In this document: in pieces, positions 59,701 through 64,000 of the stretch
How the letters are laid out: the number at the start of each line of letters is the position of its first letter
Position numbering within the stretch: the stretch's first letter is position 1
NCBI GenBank assembly: GCA_000818945.1
Contig: KN805404.1
Coordinates: forward strand, 74,475-138,474
DNA length: 64,000 nucleotides
Origin: Schizochytrium sp. CCTCC M209059
Taxonomy: Eukaryota > Sar > Bigyra > Thraustochytrida > Thraustochytriidae
Direction of reading: 5' to 3'
Translations under genes and position numbers: made by a program
The notes under the pieces: generated by a model
The model's input: the letters and a program-made list of their open reading frames with translations, nothing else
The model's database searches: none
Told to the model about the DNA's origin: nothing

Positions 59701-62700
59701 TATGCAATTGACAACATGGATACGCTAAAGTGTCAGTCTGTTGTGGACGAGAGTTCGGGTGCCGCGTACGATTCCACGCTCGAGCCCACCAATTGCGTTC
59801 TCGAGAATATTGACCAGTTTCTGTTGCCAGAAGACATGCCCGTGATGGGCAAGATGGGCCACGAGACAGGCGCCGCGTACATTATGTTCAGAGACCAAAG
59901 CACGCTCATGTGGAGGCAAGCTGCGAAATTACGCGGCTCCGATTCAGGACCTTACGATAACTTTGGATGGTCCGTGAGCTACGACAACTCCACCGCGGCA
60001 GACGGCACCCAAACTGGTATTTCTGCCATTGGCGCGCCACACGCAAAGTACAAGGGTGATGCAGAGGTCCAAGCCATCCAATGTTCGGCCGATAGTGGAT
60101 TGCTGGCCTTCCGCTTTCGATCGCACTTGACGGACTATGTGTCCTACACTGTCACAGCGCCAGAACTCGAAGCCGCGCTCGAGGCCGCTTCTTCGATTAC
60201 CGACGTTAGCGTGGTGTATTACCTGGGCACTACAGAAAAGATCAACGAGCTTGCGTCCGGAAGTGGACATGGGCTGTGCCAGGCGAGCTCCACGCCGAGT
60301 GCGTCTCGCATTATCGCCCTCGTCACCTATATTTATCCCAACAATGGTGACCTACCCAATCTCGTCCCCGTGACATCAGACATTAAAATCGATACCATAC
60401 CCATCCTCTTCGATTCCAGTGCCCCTGTCGGGCGCAATGGGCACCAGTACGGCGTGATCGACGTGTCCGAGCATACCAAAGGAACCATCCTCGCCAAAGA
60501 GTCCGGGGACACTGGATACTCAACTGGAGCTGCCTTCGTATTCACGCCAGATCCAGGCAGTGGCGCCGAATCACCGCTCAATGACTGGGCGGAGGAGGCC
60601 AAGCTCATGAGCAGTGATGGTGTCGCCGGTGATGAATTCGGTTTTGCCGTGAGCGTCTATCGAGATACCGTTGTGGTTGGAGCCCCGCACCATGCCTATG
60701 ATGCCAGCGGCCAGGCCAAGCTCGCCAGCGCGGGCGCTCTCTATGTTTTCAAACGCCAGGAGGGAGGCGACTGGGCCCAGACGCAGAAACTCGTTGTCCC
60801 TGATCGAGCGTCCAATGACTACCTGGGAAGAGTTGTTCTCATCAAGGGTGATGCAATTTTCGCTTCCGCGCCAGGAAAATATGAAAATACAGGCCGAGTT
60901 TACATTTGGAAGCGCCAGGCCAGTACAAAACCCTTCGCCTACGAACAGGCCATAACGCCGGCTGACAGTCTCCCAGGCGATACATTTGGGAGTGCTTTGG
61001 CTGTGGACGACAACACTCTCATTATCGGTGCAGAGTACGCGGATGGACTTGCAGCAGATGTCACAGAACAGGTCCACGTTGCTGGCGCTGAAGAGGCGCA
61101 GGGACGGACTCTCAAGCCGGGCACAGGCCACAACCTCGTTGACTCCGGCGTCGTGTACTCGTACACACGCATCTCGCACAAGAACATCTTCCTCCTTCAT
61201 CAAAAGCTGACTCCACGCACGCCACGAACCAAGGCGCGTTTCGGCCACGCTGTGAGCCTGCAGGCTGATCTCCTGCTGGCGGCCGAGCAAGAGGACTACC
61301 TCGGCAAGCTCAATGCACGGAGGTATATCTTCAAAATTCGAACGTACATTCCAAACGAAGTCATCGCAGCTGCCGCGGAAGACGAAGAAGCGGACACTCC
61401 ACACATTGGCAACCTCTTTGCGCTGACCTGGCGTCGTCGGCTTGCCGACACCTCGCAGGTAAAGGAAGTCATTCGCACGGCGCGTCTTTCTGCTGACCTC
61501 TACGAGGGAGATGGCAAGCAAGAGACCGTATACACGGACCAATTTGAGGATATACAAACATCTTGGCACTCCTTTGATGCGTCTGCTGCCGACATTCAGA
61601 CAAGCATTGACCAAGAACTTGACGCCGGGGATATCCTTGTGACCCGAAGCGCCGCCGACGAGTATGGAGGTCACACATGGCTGGTAACATTTTTGTCCAT
61701 GACCACTGAGGGCGGGGCCGCTGGAGCTCAGCCGCTCCTCGGCGCTGTGAGCCGCCTTTCCGGTGGCGGTGAGATCGAAGTCACCGTCAGTCAGGAACCT
61801 TTGCCGTACGTTCACGGGATGGCGCATGTCTTCAAGAGGGAGCCCGCGACAACGGGCGATTGGAAGCAGCATGCGGTCTTGCGGCCTGAGGTGCAGCAGG
61901 ACGGAGACCTCTTTGGCGCAACTATGTCGATGCAAAGTCGTTATGTAGCTGTCGGTGCTCCGAATCGGGACAGTCTCGACACATCGAACACCAATGGCGG
62001 CGCAGTGTATGTCTTTGATCTTGGCTTTATCAACACGCGCTTCACGCAAACCGAGTTTACCGGGTCGGAGGCAGTAGGTAGTCTCACCGTCTCACTTGAG
62101 CGCTGTATGCCTCAGTGCACTATCGGTCGCAACCGGCCGCCCGGCGTACTCGCACTTGACTTTGCGCTTGAGGAGGAGATTGTGGTACAATACCTCGTGA
62201 CGGATGGTACTGCTCGCGCGCGAGCCGACTGTCTGCTCGACGCAGAGGGTACAAAAGAATGTCTCTGGCTCAATGCTGACGACCATTCTTGGGACGCGGC
62301 GAAGCGGTCCCCAGACGTCTACATTGACCTGCCCTACAAGGACCCATTCTTCGTACCACCCGGGCGTCAGTATGCAGTGGCCAATTTTTCAATGTCTACC
62401 AGGTATGCAGAAAGTGTCCTCGGCTCGTCGCAGTACGTTCGATATGACTTTCGTGCCCAATCTGACTATTCGCCGACAGGCGGCCAGATCCTCTTTGGCG
62501 CCAACGTGAGAACGCAGTCATTTGATGTCACCATCACCAATGACGAAATCATTGAGCAGCCAGATGAGACGGTGAATCTTCTTCTTCTCTCGGCGGGAAT
62601 GCGGCCGGTGCCTGGAGGCGATTACTGGTCAGTACTCACCATCCAGGACGATGGAGATGGAGGTGTTGGAGCCCAAGACACATTTGACAAGCTCTTTGCC

Positions 62701-64000
62701 GCGGAGCCCGCCACAAAGGCTCGCTACGGGTTCGCGGTGTCGGTAGACGGACGTGTTGCTGTTGTCACAGCGCCATTGCAATCTAGCGCCGGCGTCGTAG
62801 AAGCAGGTGCGGCCTACGTGTACTGGCGCTCGGACGCAGGAATTTGGGAGCTCGAGCAGCAACTTGAATCGCCAAACGCTACAACGTCGGGTCGATTTGG
62901 GCTCTCCGTGCAGACGTCGGACATGGACCCACACAGAATAATCGTGGGTGCGCCAGGGGAATCGCCGCCTGCAATCTATATCTATTTTCGCGATGCAGAT
63001 CCTAGTGCGGGGTCTGACCTGACCTCTTTGCCTGGGTCGTGGAGGCTTGAAGCATACTTTTCACTGGACCCGGATATCATCTTTGACCCGCGCTGTGATC
63101 CAGCCAATAGTGGGACGCAGGCACGATGCAACAACGACCACAACCCATCGGGGCATGATGCGTTCTTTGCAGGCCACAACGCCGTCGCCATCAATCGACA
63201 ATTTGCTGCGGTCGGCGCCAAAGGCCTCGAAGCCGTATTCATGTATCGTTTTCGCCGCAATTTCGAATGGCATTTTTTCCAGATGATCAAATCCACAGAG
63301 TACGATGACGCCATGTACCCAATGGGCTCAGAGCATCGGAAAATCTATGTTCATCGACCTCTCTTTGGCTCGAGCGTGGCTCTTTACGATGATACCCTTC
63401 TCATTGGTGCCCCACTCAGTGCTGCAGAGCGGTACGCAGAGGCAAGTCAACCCACAGATCAGGATGTCGGAACACAGTGCAGCGACACGGGCTTCCGCAC
63501 GGACGGAGCAACGTCGCCTTCCCTGTACGCGTGGAGCACGAATTCGTACGAGAACGCATACGAGTGGAGTCCAGCTTCTGCTTCTGTGCAAATCTCGTAC
63601 CTAGAAGATGTCAACGGCGGCCTTGCCGTTAAATCTGTGGTGACGTGCGAGGAGTCAGACGCCTTCAAGCTGACGATTCGCTCCAATGGAATTCCGGACC
63701 ACGAACTTGGGCTTTTCCCTCTCACGACAGATACCATGTTTGCTGGTCAGGATGACAACGCCAACAAGGTCGCGCCTCAGGGTCATGTCGTGGAGCTGCC
63801 GCGCTTTCCTAACGTGACGGTTGTAAATCCTGTATCGGTCCTCAAAGACCCGAAGGCCTTGCCATCAGGGATGATTGGGCTCGCACTCAATGGTGTGCCG
63901 TTTTTCAATCCGTTCACGACTGATGGAGACGACGCTACTCGCGCTGACTCCGTCGGCTACAGTGGACATCTTGTCGACCTGTGCAATGGTGGGCCAGTCT
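56749..64000 (+). CDS. Very large FG-GAP / Calx-beta / YHYH surface protein (3' end outside window)
   Basis: One frame stays open from the ATG at 56749 to the window edge (2,417 codons, no stop). A TAA at 56737 precedes it. A basic leader and a hydrophobic segment (about 57-72, LFLLCLLFALLC) form a signal peptide or anchor. Residues about 85-560 hold four Ig/filamin-like repeats with a QPxVxxxDxxGNxV pattern. From about 565 come FG-GAP/beta-propeller blades (YGHAVSLFEDTVLVGAP, FGFAVSVYRDTVVVGAP, FGSALAVDDNTLIIGAE, YGFAVSVDGRVAVVTAP). Between them are modules ending in GGYTWALTF or GGHTWLVTF. A Calx-beta-like unit (about 1771-1950, DEIIEQPDETVNLLL) follows. The last residues (GMIGLALNGVPFFNPF, LVDLCNGGP) begin a YHYH domain. 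The protein should be secretory or surface-exposed, perhaps Ca2+-dependent in adhesion (inference). Confidence 0.88.
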   Translation, partial: MQVLGVPCGQKKDTSRLQWRKREEQHSMEAVPQRQRARRFRCTCNATTVRQSPCYFARGQLFLLCLLFALLCLDAPHVSHGYEASPVIGVSRLEVYIQPSNGTAGEPLPVQPRVAFLDNQGRLVNTTNNPYYAGEKIFARFQINSLPDDARYAVVEQDGREGEVPEAEIIEGWANFTGLKLDHLGEGFIINFFTESLQVDAEPFNNVLGAPYELQVVQEVGTATGGSEFLPQPIVAIVDRGGNTVDTITEGTMTVSLCLPSDGLGCSAHPGGTLTNLGISSTFEVFIVMGRAVFSGLSVDMAGTPYRLRFDSTYTGISQTVVTSQDFTVGIGRAVEVRFEQNVGDAKGGLAFGLQPIVSMRDAGGNIVVEDAVAPPFSEVEFYLSNNPTVALLSSQANSDRTLSLTGGIATALDFTIDKIGQGYQIRATANMRTATGILYTIYADSDPFDVVLGVPTALEIQRGVAGAYSGGLPFYEQPIVQLVDGGGNVFDAESSTQVTATLVESPLGFSMLGDPVATFFRGVARFRSLKIIQVGQGYKIEFTSTVDGRDLAVNHTFDVLPSCEFEMMADDAQIQDLYGHAVSLFEDTVLVGAPREDLNIREVQRVTVLTDEDAELTNQIQRVQIRGQHQTEIQVVSSCGTDASLAGYFTLTFGSRSSRPLRYDIHPSVLKSYLETDIPTMGTLTVEKIPNDACSASNSFNWTVYFSDLEGDIPELVPNYKGVSTGPSPDPTTFGYAATEFISMASASSATSVSVTVSTLSDSPYISGTFSLLVGGDGTPLGEDVVSVETSALGITSSANDVKTAVEVAVRSLTGTYYQSVYDTFNLVDVKREGPDNQGGYTWALTFPATEVGVYNWRQVKVNVSNLDGLGVNSRVTIAREGKAPLAGGFGLWFKGFGPTPQIVYDEDPASFEAKLESLPTIQDVTVTRSTLSSGYVWTVTFLATSSDTEYGFVADDPSNLPPLKADTYELRGTGARVLVEYAYAIDNMDTLKCQSVVDESSGAAYDSTLEPTNCVLENIDQFLLPEDMPVMGKMGHETGAAYIMFRDQSTLMWRQAAKLRGSDSGPYDNFGWSVSYDNSTAADGTQTGISAIGAPHAKYKGDAEVQAIQCSADSGLLAFRFRSHLTDYVSYTVTAPELEAALEAASSITDVSVVYYLGTTEKINELASGSGHGLCQASSTPSASRIIALVTYIYPNNGDLPNLVPVTSDIKIDTIPILFDSSAPVGRNGHQYGVIDVSEHTKGTILAKESGDTGYSTGAAFVFTPDPGSGAESPLNDWAEEAKLMSSDGVAGDEFGFAVSVYRDTVVVGAPHHAYDASGQAKLASAGALYVFKRQEGGDWAQTQKLVVPDRASNDYLGRVVLIKGDAIFASAPGKYENTGRVYIWKRQASTKPFAYEQAITPADSLPGDTFGSALAVDDNTLIIGAEYADGLAADVTEQVHVAGAEEAQGRTLKPGTGHNLVDSGVVYSYTRISHKNIFLLHQKLTPRTPRTKARFGHAVSLQADLLLAAEQEDYLGKLNARRYIFKIRTYIPNEVIAAAAEDEEADTPHIGNLFALTWRRRLADTSQVKEVIRTARLSADLYEGDGKQETVYTDQFEDIQTSWHSFDASAADIQTSIDQELDAGDILVTRSAADEYGGHTWLVTFLSMTTEGGAAGAQPLLGAVSRLSGGGEIEVTVSQEPLPYVHGMAHVFKREPATTGDWKQHAVLRPEVQQDGDLFGATMSMQSRYVAVGAPNRDSLDTSNTNGGAVYVFDLGFINTRFTQTEFTGSEAVGSLTVSLERCMPQCTIGRNRPPGVLALDFALEEEIVVQYLVTDGTARARADCLLDAEGTKECLWLNADDHSWDAAKRSPDVYIDLPYKDPFFVPPGRQYAVANFSMSTRYAESVLGSSQYVRYDFRAQSDYSPTGGQILFGANVRTQSFDVTITNDEIIEQPDETVNLLLLSAGMRPVPGGDYWSVLTIQDDGDGGVGAQDTFDKLFAAEPATKARYGFAVSVDGRVAVVTAPLQSSAGVVEAGAAYVYWRSDAGIWELEQQLESPNATTSGRFGLSVQTSDMDPHRIIVGAPGESPPAIYIYFRDADPSAGSDLTSLPGSWRLEAYFSLDPDIIFDPRCDPANSGTQARCNNDHNPSGHDAFFAGHNAVAINRQFAAVGAKGLEAVFMYRFRRNFEWHFFQMIKSTEYDDAMYPMGSEHRKIYVHRPLFGSSVALYDDTLLIGAPLSAAERYAEASQPTDQDVGTQCSDTGFRTDGATSPSLYAWSTNSYENAYEWSPASASVQISYLEDVNGGLAVKSVVTCEESDAFKLTIRSNGIPDHELGLFPLTTDTMFAGQDDNANKVAPQGHVVELPRFPNVTVVNPVSVLKDPKALPSGMIGLALNGVPFFNPFTTDGDDATRADSVGYSGHLVDLCNGGPV

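Overview
This is a eukaryotic nuclear window with about a dozen long, single-exon genes packed on both strands. Gaps between genes are mostly 0.2-2.7 kb and hold microsatellites. The gene set is chromatin regulators, a Jun-type bZIP factor, an rRNA methyltransferase, an NCKX exchanger, an ARMC6-like protein and a TPR/J co-chaperone. It also has very large surface proteins built from PAN/Apple modules with Thr-Pro linkers and from FG-GAP/Calx-beta/YHYH modules. Together these suggest a unicellular stramenopile, most likely a labyrinthulomycete (thraustochytrid). That assignment is inference from protein style and intron poverty; no marker gene is present.

Layout. 1-4.6 kb: low-complexity DNA and a broken, mobile-element-like Ulp1/C48 protease gene. 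4.65-6.45 kb: K+-dependent Na+/Ca2+ exchanger. 7.3-13.7 kb: a 2,151-residue multi-reader chromatin protein (Tudor-like, AP2-like, BAH, ZZ, PHD). 13.9-15.2 kb (minus): BMT5-type rRNA uridine methyltransferase. 16.1-16.6 kb: assembly gap. 16.7-20.4 kb: bZIP factor carrying two NTF2-like domains. 21.0-22.7 kb: type II membrane glycosyltransferase of the HPAT/SGT type with a beta-gamma-crystallin-like module. 22.8-23.4 kb: a 631-bp perfect (TG)n tract. 23.6-28.8 kb (minus): ATRX-like SNF2 ATPase. 29.2-32.0 kb (minus): bacterial-type MgtA P-type ATPase. 32.5-33.6 kb: membrane-anchored alpha/beta hydrolase. 35.8-43.9 kb: giant PAN-repeat receptor with a cytosolic SAM domain, interrupted by one frame break inside its repeats. 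44.3-45.2 kb (minus): type II thioesterase. 45.7-47.3 kb: ARMC6-like. 47.5-47.6 kb: second gap. 47.9-49.2 kb (minus): ankyrin protein. 51.9-54.3 kb: TPR plus J-domain co-chaperone. 54.6-56.1 kb (minus): nuclear-type LRR protein. 56.7 kb to the window end: FG-GAP/Calx-beta/YHYH surface protein, cut off by the edge.

How the genes relate. There are no operons. Several genes are divergent pairs sharing 0.5-1.4 kb (MgtA/hydrolase, thioesterase/ARMC6, BMT5/bZIP, LRR/FG-GAP); others are convergent. Two themes recur. One is nuclear regulation: chromatin reader, bZIP, SNF2, LRR. The other is the cell surface or secretory route: NCKX, glycosyltransferase, PAN receptor, FG-GAP protein. Several long open frames begin at TTG or GTG; in those cases I placed the start at the first sensible ATG. 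The most unusual items are the domain combinations (bZIP with paired NTF2-like folds; beta-gamma-crystallin-like with HPAT-type transferase; PAN array with SAM; SNF2 with a BRCT-like end), the frame-breaking junction in the PAN array, and the giant (TG)n tract right after a poly(A) signal.
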